DNA of 64,000 nucleotides from Spironucleus salmonicida (taxonomy: Eukaryota; Fornicata; Diplomonadida; Hexamitidae): assembly GCA_000497125.2 (NCBI GenBank), contig CM035317.1, forward strand, positions 708,001 to 772,000, in the 5' to 3' direction. Under the pieces are notes generated by a model. That model made no database searches. It was not told where the DNA came from and was given only the letters and a program-made list of their open reading frames with translations. Shown in pieces: positions 1 through 9,624 of the stretch. Made by a program: the position numbers and the translations under genes. Positions within the stretch are counted from its first letter, which is position 1, and each line of letters starts with the position of its first letter.

Positions 1-45
1 ATCTTTGCAAGTGTTCTTGTCGGCAGAAGTACATTTGTTATCCAT
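1..45 (-). CDS. Cysteine-rich protein (CRP), N-terminal 15 codons only
   Basis: The reading frame starts at the ATG at 45-43 and runs off the left edge of the window. The 15 visible residues begin MDNKCTSADKNTC, the same start as the complete CRP gene at 29718-30722, which begins [13 protein letters not shown]. The first 17 nt of the coding region are identical in the two genes and then diverge, so this start marks the outer end of the large inverted repeat. A CxxC-rich body and a C-terminal membrane segment are expected outside the window but cannot be seen. Confidence 0.75.
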   Translation of the reverse strand, partial: MDNKCTSADKNTCKD

Positions 46-825
46 TTTAAAATAAATGGAATAGTTATTCTTATATGTATATTGGATATGAATAAGTAAT
101 ATCAGTTTTTGTTTCTTCTTATCTTTAAATAGTAAGTAGTATTACCTTCCATTAAACATATATTTCATGCGTACTTCTTTATAAATTCGTAATAACCTAT
201 TTTATTTATACCATTATCAATATAAATAAAAAACAATCTTATGTTTTATCTTCTATTTATTATTATTATTATTTTATGACTAACATGAATTTGAATGTAA
301 CTTTTATACTTTTTCAAATTAACAATGAATATATTTCGATAACGACATATATATACCTAAGAATCTTTAAATTATTATTTTAATATTATACACTAAATTG
401 CTTAAGTATATTTCTAAACATAAACAAAAATACGTAATTTTGATATTAACAAAATTAACAACTACTTGTCAAGATTGCTTTCGATCAAACCTAAGAAATA
501 AAATCTATAATTTTGCATGTTTCCTTATTCCATCTCAATTAAGCCTTAGCGTAGTATCGTATTTCAAAAACATCACAATATCATATTTGATAGAAGCTGC
601 AATTCATGCAATTTTTATCAATTCACATGTCTTATTCTTTTAAGCATAAAAGCTTTTTCAGTACTGCTTAGATGCTACCAAAGTAAAATTTAAAAATTCA
701 ATGTCGCTACTTATTACATCATCTCAATATAGGTTATTCATATTATCAAGCGTTTGATATATAAGCTCCTCTTCTGTCCATTCTCTTTTGAAATTTTTCA
801 TATCATATCTATATATTATTTAATA
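46..825. other. AT-rich intergenic DNA inside left arm
   Basis: This stretch is strongly AT-rich and has no convincing gene in either code. It should contain the upstream region of the minus-strand CRP that starts at 45. The mirror stretch 28937-29717 precedes the CRP gene at 29718, so both CRP genes have practically the same upstream DNA. Confidence 0.6.
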
Positions 826-1350
826 TCACTTCTTTCCTTTCTTACTCAAGTAATACGCGAGGCCGCCACTATAATAATTCCAGTTAACATGCCATGACAA
901 ATATCCGTCAGAGCCTTATATAAAAACGAAAAACCCTACTTTTTCAGCCCACCGCACAATCCGCCCAATTATCCTCTTTCAAGATATAGCCAAGAAGGCA
1001 AATTGCGCATTTATTGGTACCCCTACCTGTGAATTTTCCATCTATAGAAACATAATTACGCGTATTTATGCACCCAGTTCACGTATCATGACTATCTTCT
1101 CAACATGTACAACGAACATCTCCACATGCTCCCCTGCCTCTGAACTTTCCTAGCAAATGCCTAAATTCTAACCAACAGCATCTCGTAAACGCAGTTTATC
1201 ATTACTTTTTGCACTGCATGCTAATTGTCCACGCATTCATCTAAGCACTCATAATTTGTTCGCTAAATCAAATTCATGCATGTTCTATGTTAATATCTAC
1301 TTTCATTTTACAATGTGTTGCTCCTCAAAATTATCTTATTTTGCAGTACA
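826..1350 (-). pseudogene. Decayed CRP gene, C-terminal part (left arm)
   Basis: Reading the minus strand, fragments in shifting frames match the C-terminal third of intact CRPs. They include a KCAICLPGYILKED stretch, an interrupted hydrophobic Gly/Ile/Val segment, and a final GLAYYLSKKGKK followed by TGA (828-826). The intact genes ending at 30722 and 40541 have the same tail type ([10 protein letters not shown] and [10 protein letters not shown]). Internal TGA codons and frameshifts separate the pieces, so this is a relic. The mirror copy is at about 28400-28936. Confidence 0.7.
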
Positions 1351-1392
1351 CGAAAGTGGAAATAAATGGGTTTCCAGCAGATTTTGCCCTGC

Positions 1393-1480
1393 AAACCGCG
1401 CCCTCTTAGCAAGGTCTCCTGGGATCTGAAGCGCGAGCGAGCCCTTCGGAGGCTGCGCGCGTGCGGTTTTGGGTGCAAAT
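1393..1480 (+). pseudogene. Myb-like repeat fragment (left arm)
   Basis: A short GC-rich island in AT-rich DNA reads, in one frame, SWDLKRERALRRLRACGFG. This matches the third repeat of the Myb-like protein at 17715-18389 (AWDASRDAQLRALRAAGAG), sharing the W-D, the L-R-x-L-R-A core and the glycines. No flanking repeat can be read, so it looks like a detached fragment of a related gene. The mirror copy is at about 28281-28368. Confidence 0.4.
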
Positions 1481-2187
1481 TCGATACTGGAGATCGTGAA
1501 ATGTGCGAGGTAACAGCGGCAGAAATGGAAGTTTGTGCCTAGAAAACTGTTTGTATTTGAGTTGGTCTAGACGTCAGGAATTAGCTGTGGGGAAATGAAA
1601 GGCATGAGTAGGGCAGGGTAAGAAGTCTGCTTAGGATGCAGGAGATGCATGGTATTCGCATGATTGCAGTGATATAATAAGGTGTTGGGGTTGTTGCGTT
1701 TGTGTGGGATGTTAACTAGCATTATCATAGTCAGATATTAGGGGAATAGGGTAATAATGGGTTGATAGGGTGCGGTTAGTAAACATACTTTGTACTATAG
1801 TAATAATAATACAAAATTGGTATTATACAGTTTAATAGAAATTAGGTTTTAGGTAAAACAAATAGAATACATATTGGTGAGGTATGCAATTACTAATCCC
1901 AGGGAGTAAAATAGTTTTCTTAATGGCGTGGTTAAGCTATCTATAGACCTAGTATAGATAATACTAACCATCATGAGATAGTTAAGGTTGCTGCAGTAAT
2001 AGCGTGATGTATTTGAATTAACTACTTATGACCTTATCTCGTTTCTGCTCAGGTAGGATTATTTCATAAATATGATAATTTATTTAAATATCTGCACAGA
2101 TACAGCGTATGGTGTGGGTATAATGCTAGGCTCACTATAGTACGTATATACTTCAGCGACCTGATGCTATTCTCAAGCTATACTTAC

Positions 2188-2967
2188 ATGGCTGCTAACA
2201 AAATCATCGGAAACCGAAAATATGGTTGTTGCAGTGATGTTAATTCATATCAGCCCATGCTCCAGAAGGACAGCTTACGTATTTCCAGCAAAGGCTGCCC
2301 AGGTGGAGCTGGATGCCAGATGAATGACCAATGTGAGATATAAATTTACTAAATATTCAATTTAGTCAACTGGTAAGGGAGCCTGCACGTATACCCCGTA
2401 CCTGCTGAAGTTTCTAACCCGGCTACGATTTTACAGCAATGCGTGCAGACCTTGCCAGATTGCGCTATTTCGCTGGATACTTCCATAGCATGCGTCGAAT
2501 GCAAGCAGTGCTATATTTTTATTTTAACCGAATACCCTAAGTGCATTGCGAACTCTATCTGCTTCTCTGACTAGTTATTTTGTGAAGAAGGTGAAAAATA
2601 TTTTCGAATAAAAGAATGGTTCTGTGCGTCTCGCCTCCGGGGAAGCGAATAACGCAGAAGGGCATCCTGCTCCACTTACATGAAGGAATATATACTGTTG
2701 AATTTTACTGGTCAGCCTTGTCATGGAGACTGCGCCGACCGTGTAGGAGATGAATGCTACGAGTGCAACGAAGATTAGACGGCTAGCGACAATTTCTGCA
2801 TAGTATGTCCGGTAAATTTTGCAAATGCAGATAGGTACAATACTACAAGATATGGGATGCTAACCACTCTAGCAATCCGTATAGAAGCAGATTCAGCTTC
2901 TGCATGTCTTGTCACTACTGGGCTGCGATGGAGTGTTGCGAGCGAATTTGGTGCCCTAAATCCATGA
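2188..2967 (+). CDS. Cysteine-rich protein of 259 aa, no membrane segment (left arm)
   Basis: Under the TAR = Gln code a frame runs unbroken from the ATG at 2188 to TGA at 2965-2967. The standard code shows only short pieces because TAA and TAG occur in frame. The product has more than 20 cysteines, including KGCPGGAGCQ, ACVECKQC, QPCHGDCADR, ECYECNED and FCIVCP, which recall CRP modules. It has no clear signal peptide, no regular CxxC spacing at the C-end and no C-terminal membrane segment. It may be a divergent secreted CRP or a relic that has kept one long frame. The mirror copy at 26795-27574 is also open. Confidence 0.5.
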
Positions 2968-3122
2968 TAGCCTAGCAGATTATGCGGTGTGAAGACTACG
3001 GGATATACCTGTACGCCATCCATGAGGATATGTTACATGCAGAGGAGATTAAGATTTCAATAAGTATATAATTGGGATTTAAAAGTATGCCATGCATTCA
3101 TAAGCTGTTGTAAACATTATCA

Positions 3123-3892
3123 ATGATGCGCAAATGCAGAAATATGAGAAGAATACGCACTTTGGTATCGCCCAATGACAGGAACGAGTATGTGAATGAA
3201 AATAGCACAGATGTTAACCTTAGCCATCTAGGAAGGCAAGAGGCAGCGAGAACCTGGAGGCGTTTGCATTCAGTGACAGACCTTGAGCAGGGTGTGCTCT
3301 GGCAAAATATTTGCGAGTACTTTTTATCTGCAAGGTTTTCGAGAGACAGAACACACGAGAAGAATAATAGCAACCGGAATCTTTGCCCACCAGGCTCCTA
3401 GTACGAGAGTGTCTATGCTGGAACCTAGGACTACCAATTCATGTGATTTGCAACAAGTACGAGACTTTGAACGCGTAGTTCCTGTGCAACCCTGGCTTTA
3501 GCTAACTGTATGCAAAGAAGAGATAACAGTGCGAAGTTCAAGTAAGCCTTGAGTGCTTAGATTTTGGCGAACCGCACGATATGGCGAGTTGGTCCGCGCT
3601 ATGCACATAGACCGGAAAACCTGAGGAAATAGGTTAATCTGCTTATCTAGCGATGCAGACTTGGTACTGGTAGAGGGAGGCTGCGCGTGCACACGAGTTT
3701 GGAAGCGGCTCTATTACAGTATTGGAGGGGGTCTTGCCACCGCATGTTACTCAATCTTAACTGGGTTGCTTAAGCAACGAATGTCAAGAGAAATAATGGT
3801 TTCCTGGCACATGGCAAGACCCTAGAGTCAATAGGGAAAGGATTCCACTAAACGGCCCAGAGGATAAAATGTTGACCAGAAGTAAATTTTGA
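3123..3892 (+). pseudogene. Degenerate Cys-containing coding relic (left arm)
   Basis: Two overlapping frames are open in the Gln code: about 3123-3442, beginning MMRKCRNM, and about 3276-3892, which contains cysteine pairs such as ECLCW, FLCNPGF and LGCLSNEC. Neither has a recognisable start-to-end domain structure or a membrane segment. Base composition is close to that of nearby CRP relics. I infer an old CRP-like gene broken by a frameshift. The mirror copy lies at about 25870-26639. Confidence 0.35.
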
Positions 3893-4152
3893 ATGAAATT
3901 CATTGATTCTCTAATATGACGATTGCATGCAATATTCCAACAGTAGGTAATCGATTTCCCATCCATTTTGGTTTGCAACAGCTCCTGTCACTTATGGGGT
4001 ACTAGTAAGCTGATATTGTTTTTCGGAAAGGGAGTATATTGTATATTAACATACCAAATCAATATATCATACTAGGCAGAACCGCGATGAACACCGTGCT
4101 GACCCCATTGATACCATCGCAAAACCTCGCAGAATGCGGTCGCGGTACTTTG

Positions 4153-5120
4153 CTAGTTGCTTTTATTTTCTATCTTCTGCCATATTCTCAAAACTAGTGC
4201 CCAACCTGCGCTGGCAGTGCTGATGCCGGCCAGCCCGAGCGGGATCCCTAGAGTGACGCCTATGTGCATGTAGCCATCACTTTTCTCATAAGCACGTATT
4301 AAATATATTCTAGTCCAGCTGCACTGGAGCACTCCTTGCACGCCTGGCCAGCCAGCTGATCCCGTGTAGCGCACTTTACGTACTTTCGCAATCGTACGTA
4401 AAGCAGTTGCGGTATTTCTCGCTTCTGTACTCGGTCTGATAAACGGTGTGCCTGTACTCCGTAGTACACCGTCTCTGCTGTACTGTCCACCTGCTAGTTT
4501 GGAATACAAATGAGCCGGCAAGTGCCCATAGCCATTTATACCCTCATACACAGTGTTCACATGACCAGAATCACCTGTTTATAGCATCTCTGAAAACATC
4601 ACGGTGGGTTTCCCTTCAGTACCGTAAGCGAGACAGCATCTTTAGCCTTGGTACGTGCAGGGTTTCACTGCTTCCCCAATTCAGGGTTGGTAGCCAAATC
4701 CCTCTAAATAGAAGCAGCTGGACACGAAGTGCACCAAGTCTTGCCTCCTGGGCATGATTTGCAGGGTTATGCGAAATTCGTCAAAATCACCTTGCTAGCA
4801 TTCCTGGCATGACATGTTACCAGAAATTCCGCAGCCTAGAATGCAGTTGCCGCACGCAGCCCTGTCAAGTTAATAGGACACGCCGCAGTGCTTTGAGGGT
4901 CCGCAGGTGCACTCCTGGTAGCATGTACCCCGTCTTCGCATTCGAGGTAGGCACCACCGATCTCGTGATGGCCATCCTACCAGGGCCTGCGCGTACGCAC
5001 AATTCTAGTTGTATATGTTGCAGTATTACCATCGCCGAGGTAGTGATATTTCTTGCGACCTGAGCAGGTGATGCCGTCAGGTCACCTTTGTGTGACACTA
5101 AGCTTCTGCAAAGCATGTAG
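4153..5120 (-). pseudogene. Decayed CRP gene (left arm)
   Basis: On the minus strand, CRP-like pieces appear in changing frames: YQECTCGPSKHC, ATCGNCILGCGISGNMPCQEC, KSCPGGKTWCTSCP and KCATRDQLAGQACKECSS. They are followed by a hydrophobic Gly/Leu/Ala segment (GIPLGLAGISTASAGW) where CRPs carry their membrane helix. The order matches intact CRPs, but frameshifts and TGA codons break it. At the end, left and right arms differ by a TGG/TGA change. The mirror copy is at about 24641-25610. Confidence 0.6.
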
Positions 5121-5220
5121 GGAGGAGTGTAAAGCAGAGGTTCGGGACAGTTATCAGCGGGTATGAGCAGCCATCGACACAGTTTAGAGAGTGTATCTTT
5201 CAGTTCCTGGGGCTGCGGAG

Positions 5221-5631
5221 ATGGGAGATGGAAATTTTGGGAAGGGTGGTACGATCTGCTCTGGGTAAGAAGGGTGCCCAGCGCAAGTGGAAGTATGTAC
5301 AGGCGGTATGCAGTTTGTATTTGTAGGTCGGGATTGGTTTCTGCGTGAGCTTTACAGGCGGGATATTGGCGTTAGAATTTGTAATAGAAGGCTCTCATCA
5401 GGTCTATCGCGGTTTCTGCAAAATATATTTGCGGGCGGTAGCTGTACCAATCGAGAACTACATAAGGCGCTTAAAAATTATTATACACCAAGTCGCCTAT
5501 TCCGCGAGATTGGAGTTTTAGCTACTCTAGTCTATAATTCTGCTTGTATTAGTATCCTACAATATCCTTCCAAATCAAGTCTGGCAGTTTTATGCTCCTG
5601 GGATAATATATGGTCCGTAATGACACACTGA
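5221..5631 (+). CDS. Hypothetical protein, 136 aa (left arm)
   Basis: The frame is open from the ATG at 5221 to TGA at 5629-5631 with one in-frame TAA read as Gln. The N-terminal part contains TICSGQEGCPAQVEVCTGG, a Cys/Gly pattern like CRP starts. The rest is basic and mixed with no domain I recognise. It runs away from the decayed CRP at 4153-5120 and ends 140 bp before ProRS. The same length is kept in the other arm (24130-24540). It could be a real small gene or a relic. Confidence 0.35.
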
Positions 5632-5771
5632 CGATGCTAATTCTGCGTAGCAACGATCCTGCGAGATACGACGCTGCGTGCGCCACCCTATATAACTCCC
5701 TATGCGCAGTTTCACTTAGTACATATTATACGCTGATACCCGAGTAATCATTTCCGTTACCACTCCACAAA

Positions 5772-7247
5772 ATGTCTGGCAAGAAGGAAAAGACCCAGAA
5801 GCAGAACATTCGCTCAGGCCTCGAGACCTTCAACCTCCCCAAGTCCAACTTCTCGGACTGGTACGACGCCATCATGGACGCCGCCGAGATCGTCGACAGG
5901 CGCTACCCCGTGAAGGGCGCGCCCGTCCTGCGCCCCTACGGCTTCTTCATGCACAACGCCATCATGCGCAAGATCGAGGACGACTACGCCGAGCAGGGCA
6001 TCCAGCAGTCCCTCTTCCCCACGCTGATCCCCCGCTCCTTCCTGGCGAAGGAGGCCGAGCACATCAAGGGCTTTGAGTCGGAGTGCTACTGGTGCGACCG
6101 CGGCGGCCTCGACGCCCTGGAGGAGCCCCTGGCGCTGCGCCCCACCTCGGAGACCGCGATCTACTCCATGTTCGCCCTCTGGACGCGCTCGTTCCGGGAC
6201 CTGCCCCTCAAGATCCACCAGACCTGCTCCGTGTTCCGCTTCGAGACCAAGAACACCCGCCCCCTCATCAGGGTGCGCGAGATCCCCTGGAACGAGGCCC
6301 ATACCGCTCACGCCACCCGCGAGGAGGCGCTGGCGCAGATGAAGATCTACTGGGAGGTCTACCTGTCAGTCTTCGAGGCGATGGGCTTCTACGGCCAGAA
6401 GCTCGTCCGTGCCCCCTGGGACAAGTTCGCCGGGGCCGAGCACACTGAGGTGCTGGACGTCGTCATGCCCTGCGGCAAGGTGCTGCAGACGGCGGGCATC
6501 CACTTCCTCGGCCAGAAGTTCGCCAAGGTGTTCAACATCAAGTTCATCGACCAGAACAACACCCAGCAGTTCGCCGAGATGACTTGCGCCGGTATTTCCA
6601 CCAGGGCGCTTGCCTGCGCGCTCTCGGTCCACGGCGACCAGAAGGGCCTCATGCTCCCCAGCCTGATCGCCATGTACCAGGTCGTACTGGTGCCCTGCGG
6701 GAAGTACGGCGACGACCTGGTCCTCAAGATGAAGGAGATCCAGCAGACGCTCAAGGCGGCCGGCATCAGGTCCTTCTTCGACGACTCCAAGAAGTCCATG
6801 GGCGAGAAGATCTTCCACTGGGAGATGAAGGGCGTCCCTCTCCGCATCGAGCTCGGCCCCCGCGACCTAGAGAGCGGCGACTTCGTGGCCATCTGCAGGG
6901 ACACCGGCAAGGACGGCAAGCAGGTCTTCAAGGTCCAGGACATCGCGGCGGTCGCGAGAGACCAGCTGGCCCAATACGACAGCAGGCTCAGGGCGGCAGG
7001 CAGGGCCTTCGCGACCGAGAGGTGCGCCACCTGCAGGACGCTCGCGGAGGCCCAGGCCGCCGTCCCCAGCGGCTTCGCCAGGGTGCCCCTCGCGGAGCTG
7101 GAGCAGTCCCTCGAGGAGGCCTTCAAGAAGCTCGTCGTGGGCGCCGAGATCCGCGGCTACGACCCCGAGGCCGCCTGCGAGGGCGAGCTGTGCGTCGTGA
7201 CCGGCGCGCCGGCGAAGTTCTGGTGCTTCGTGGCGAGAGCGTACTGA
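5772..7247 (+). CDS. ProRS: Prolyl-tRNA synthetase (left arm copy)
   Basis: The 491-aa product charges tRNA-Pro with proline in the cytosol. It is the archaeal/eukaryotic-type class II synthetase without the bacterial editing insertion. Visible features are a tyrosine- and arginine-rich start of the catalytic domain (RPYGFFMHNAIMRKIEDDY, residues ~55-73), the motif-2 region FRFETKNTRPLIRVREIPWNEAH (~155-178), the motif-3 region STRALACALSVHGDQKG (~276-292), and the anticodon-binding and C-terminal zinc-type domains, ending in the expected aromatic FVARAY. The length is about normal for a ProRS without an N-terminal extension. The start fits because the ATG follows an A-rich ACAAA. GC content is far above the surroundings and there are no TAR codons. 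The 68-aa gene on the other strand ends 10 bp away. The protein is identical to that of the right arm. Confidence 0.97.
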   Translation: MSGKKEKTQKQNIRSGLETFNLPKSNFSDWYDAIMDAAEIVDRRYPVKGAPVLRPYGFFMHNAIMRKIEDDYAEQGIQQSLFPTLIPRSFLAKEAEHIKGFESECYWCDRGGLDALEEPLALRPTSETAIYSMFALWTRSFRDLPLKIHQTCSVFRFETKNTRPLIRVREIPWNEAHTAHATREEALAQMKIYWEVYLSVFEAMGFYGQKLVRAPWDKFAGAEHTEVLDVVMPCGKVLQTAGIHFLGQKFAKVFNIKFIDQNNTQQFAEMTCAGISTRALACALSVHGDQKGLMLPSLIAMYQVVLVPCGKYGDDLVLKMKEIQQTLKAAGIRSFFDDSKKSMGEKIFHWEMKGVPLRIELGPRDLESGDFVAICRDTGKDGKQVFKVQDIAAVARDQLAQYDSRLRAAGRAFATERCATCRTLAEAQAAVPSGFARVPLAELEQSLEEAFKKLVVGAEIRGYDPEAACEGELCVVTGAPAKFWCFVARAY

Positions 7248-7257
7248 GATTGTCATT

Positions 7258-7464
7258 TCACTCGTCTAGGTAGTCGAAGTTGAGCATCTGGCCCTGCTGG
7301 TAGTACGCCGAGAACGCGTTCAGCTCCTCGAACTTCTGGTGCTCCCTCTCCAGGTCGCGCGTCGAGTTCGCGAGCAGGAAGTCGGTGTCGTGGGCGGCCG
7401 GCAGGCTGGCAAAGCTGGTCTGCGTTTTGCGCGCGATCTCAAATTTCTGCTGCAGAACGTTCAT
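7258..7464 (-). CDS. Hypothetical protein, 68 aa (left arm)
   Basis: This small GC-rich ORF starts at the ATG at 7464-7462 (MNVLQQKFEIARKTQ) and ends in TGA at 7260-7258 within AGTGAAAT. An in-frame upstream ATG at 7527 would add 21 proline-rich residues, but the MNVL start fits a compact helical protein better. The sequence is charged and probably helical, with a C-terminal FSAYYQQGQMLNFDYLDE. I do not recognise the family. It is convergent with ProRS (10 bp between stops) and lies 203 bp downstream of the 126-aa gene on the same strand. It is identical in the right arm. Confidence 0.6.
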   Translation of the reverse strand: MNVLQQKFEIARKTQTSFASLPAAHDTDFLLANSTRDLEREHQKFEELNAFSAYYQQGQMLNFDYLDE

Positions 7465-7667
7465 TTGGAGTGCGGGTGGAACGGTAGGGCAAGGTATTGG
7501 GCGGTGCAGATGCGGACGCGGTCCCACCGGTGCATGGGCAGCGCTACTGCGGGCGGCAGGGGCAGCTTGGGTGCGCGCCTGCAGCTGGGATAGCGTTCCA
7601 ATCCTCCTGGCCCAACTCGCCAGCTAAATGGCTTGGCCCATCGTCGCGCGCAGTGAGACAGCACAGA

Positions 7668-8048
7668 TCACGAAAAGTCAATCCGGCCGACGTACTCGTC
7701 GTAGTCGATGCCGAAGTGCTGCAGCACCTCGCGGTTGGGCAGCTGCTTGCCGGCGTGGGTCTGGGGCTGCGTGCTGCCCTCGAATCCCGGAAACTTGACC
7801 CGCAGCGTCAGGTCGGTGAAGTCCATGAAGTAGCGGCCGGAGGAGGTGAGGACGCCCGTCTCGTAGCCCTGCAGGACGCCCTCGGGGCAGAGGACGAAGG
7901 AGTGAAACGCGAAGTTCTTGACGATCTTGAAGCCGCTCTGGCCGTGCTCGTTCAGCTCGAGGGAGAAGAAGCAGCCGCCGTAGTAGTAGACGGAGGGCTC
8001 CTCTACGGACCGCGCGACTGCGATCGATGCGTAGTCTGGAAGGGACAT
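7668..8048 (-). CDS. Hypothetical protein, 126 aa (left arm)
   Basis: This GC-rich ORF starts at MSLPDYASIAVARS (8048) after an A-rich ACCGAAA leader and ends in TGA at 7670-7668. The product is globular, with many aromatic residues and alternating hydrophobic strands (YYYGGCFFSLEL, FKIVKNFAFHSFVL, RYFMDFTDLTLRVKFPGF), and ends in DEYVGRIDFS. There is no signal or membrane segment. The even codon composition and the exact conservation in the right arm argue that it is real. I could not assign a family. An alternative start 21 bases upstream (8069) exists only in this arm because of a 1-base indel. Confidence 0.65.
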   Translation of the reverse strand: MSLPDYASIAVARSVEEPSVYYYGGCFFSLELNEHGQSGFKIVKNFAFHSFVLCPEGVLQGYETGVLTSSGRYFMDFTDLTLRVKFPGFEGSTQPQTHAGKQLPNREVLQHFGIDYDEYVGRIDFS

Positions 8049-8269
8049 TTTCGGTGCGTATGCTGACAATTATACAGAACTCGAGATAGTATTCCGCCAC
8101 TATACAAAGCAATGCGCGCCAGCCGATGGGCGCTCTGGGATGCGGTGGGCGTGCGAGAGGACCCGTGCTGCACCAGCTGGCGGGAGCCTTCAGCCGCGGA
8201 GGTGCCGCTCGCCTGAGGAGCTAGAGGCGAGGAGCACGCGCAGGCGCTCGGCAGTGTGTCCGGCTGCTA

Positions 8270-9083
8270 GGGGGTGCCTGCGTACTACTATAATGGTGCG
8301 GTGCCGTCCTGCCTGCCCTACTGCATGTCGGCAGCAACGGCACCGCTGGTGCGGACCAGAGAAGGCGCCCGCTTTTTCTCGATATGGCTAGTATGGTATT
8401 GGTGTACGCAAACTAAAAAATGCAAAGTGGAGTGGGAATCGTAAACATTGTTTGCATATCTATTTGGTGCAAATGCAGTAACTAATAGCCAGCAATGCGC
8501 AACTCCGCCTCCTGTAATTACTGTCTGCTTGGTTTATTGTACCTCGCGAGGCCTGCCGCAAGAGCAAAGATACCGGAATATATATTAGAGTCGGCTCCAT
8601 AAGATGACGATGCTGTCCATCGCGGCGCAGCACACCCAGAACCTGGGGAGGGCCACGAGTCCACTGCGGCCAACACGAGGCATAACGTTAACATCGCCCA
8701 CTGGACCGGTGTGCGGGTGACGGTGCCAGTTGACATCATCAACTTCGGGATATCGGCTTCCATACAGTGATAGTGGGGAGCGTAACTTCTGCTCACCACG
8801 CGGACACCCGACTTCACGCATAACTTCAACTTCTTCTACTCGGACTTCCGCAGCCCGCGGTTCTGCTACCAGGTCCGCCCAGTAGGCAGCCTAGTTCAGC
8901 GCGATCCGGCAGAACGATATCTCCCTCCCGATCCTGCTGAGCAATAGTGAGAGCAAGGTTCGGATGCTCTCCTAGCAGGTGGGGCGAAGGGCTCCCGGAG
9001 GGTCCAGATTGCAGCGCTCTCCGACACGATCTTGCGCGTTGTGATCTTCTCCATGGTCGGCGAGGCGTAGACGCGCATGTGAG
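8270..9083 (+). pseudogene. GC-rich decayed relative of the 518-aa membrane protein (left arm)
   Basis: Pieces in several frames line up in order with the intact protein at 9625-11181. VPAYYYNGAV corresponds to IPDCYSGATV; NVNIAHWTGVRVTV to NISNLAFWTGVRVAY; FNFFYSDFRSPRFCYQV to FQFSFKNPRFCFEV; and SDTILRVVIFSMV to IDSVWRMVIFVKV near the C-end. Frameshifts, TGA codons and large deletions separate them. The relic is GC-rich, whereas most of the intact gene is AT-rich. It lies about 540 bp upstream of the intact gene in the same direction, so it is probably an old tandem copy. The 5' limit is tentative. Confidence 0.65.
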
Positions 9084-9624
9084 GCTAGTCCGCAGGGCCT
9101 GGAGGTTCACGCGGCAGGTAGTAAGAGGATTATTTGTATAGGTTTGTGCTATACTAAAAGCATGGGTTTTAGCAATTATAGTTTAACGTCATGTTAATGT
9201 TCATTTTGATGATCTGCCTTACGTCGCATTTTCTGAGTTTGCTTTTTCAACTAAATTATATTTAGAGTAATATTGTTACTTTGATGGCACTATTAAAGAC
9301 ATATAAGTAGCTATTAAAAGTTAAACTACTAGTACATTAATATATTAAAAATAACTTATATGTATGTTTTATGACAAATTTTTTAAATAATTTTTAGCAT
9401 TACTATTTATTATATGCTATATAAACTGAAGAATCACTTTGATTGAATCATCTATTAAATAGGATAATTATATTCTTTTATTAGTTCATAAGAATGGGTA
9501 TTTACTATGAGAACAATAATATTATTTAATCATATATAATATTAAATAAATATTATAATAATGATTATCTACTGTAAAAATAAATACCATACTTGATACA
9601 AATATAATTATATCTAAGAGAAAA
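9084..9624. promoter_or_regulatory. AT-rich upstream region of the 518-aa gene (left arm)
   Basis: This 540 bp spacer is very AT-rich and is copied almost exactly at 20136-20677, ahead of the second 518-aa gene. It holds no gene. Promoter elements are presumably close to the start codon (TATCTAAGAGAAAAATG). I could not define individual sites. Confidence 0.4.

Noticed and set aside
5772-7247. Recent bacterial transfer as an explanation for the GC-rich ProRS
   Set aside because: The protein is of archaeal/eukaryotic type, and other clear eukaryotic genes here (H2A, Myb) are equally GC-rich, so composition alone does not indicate transfer.
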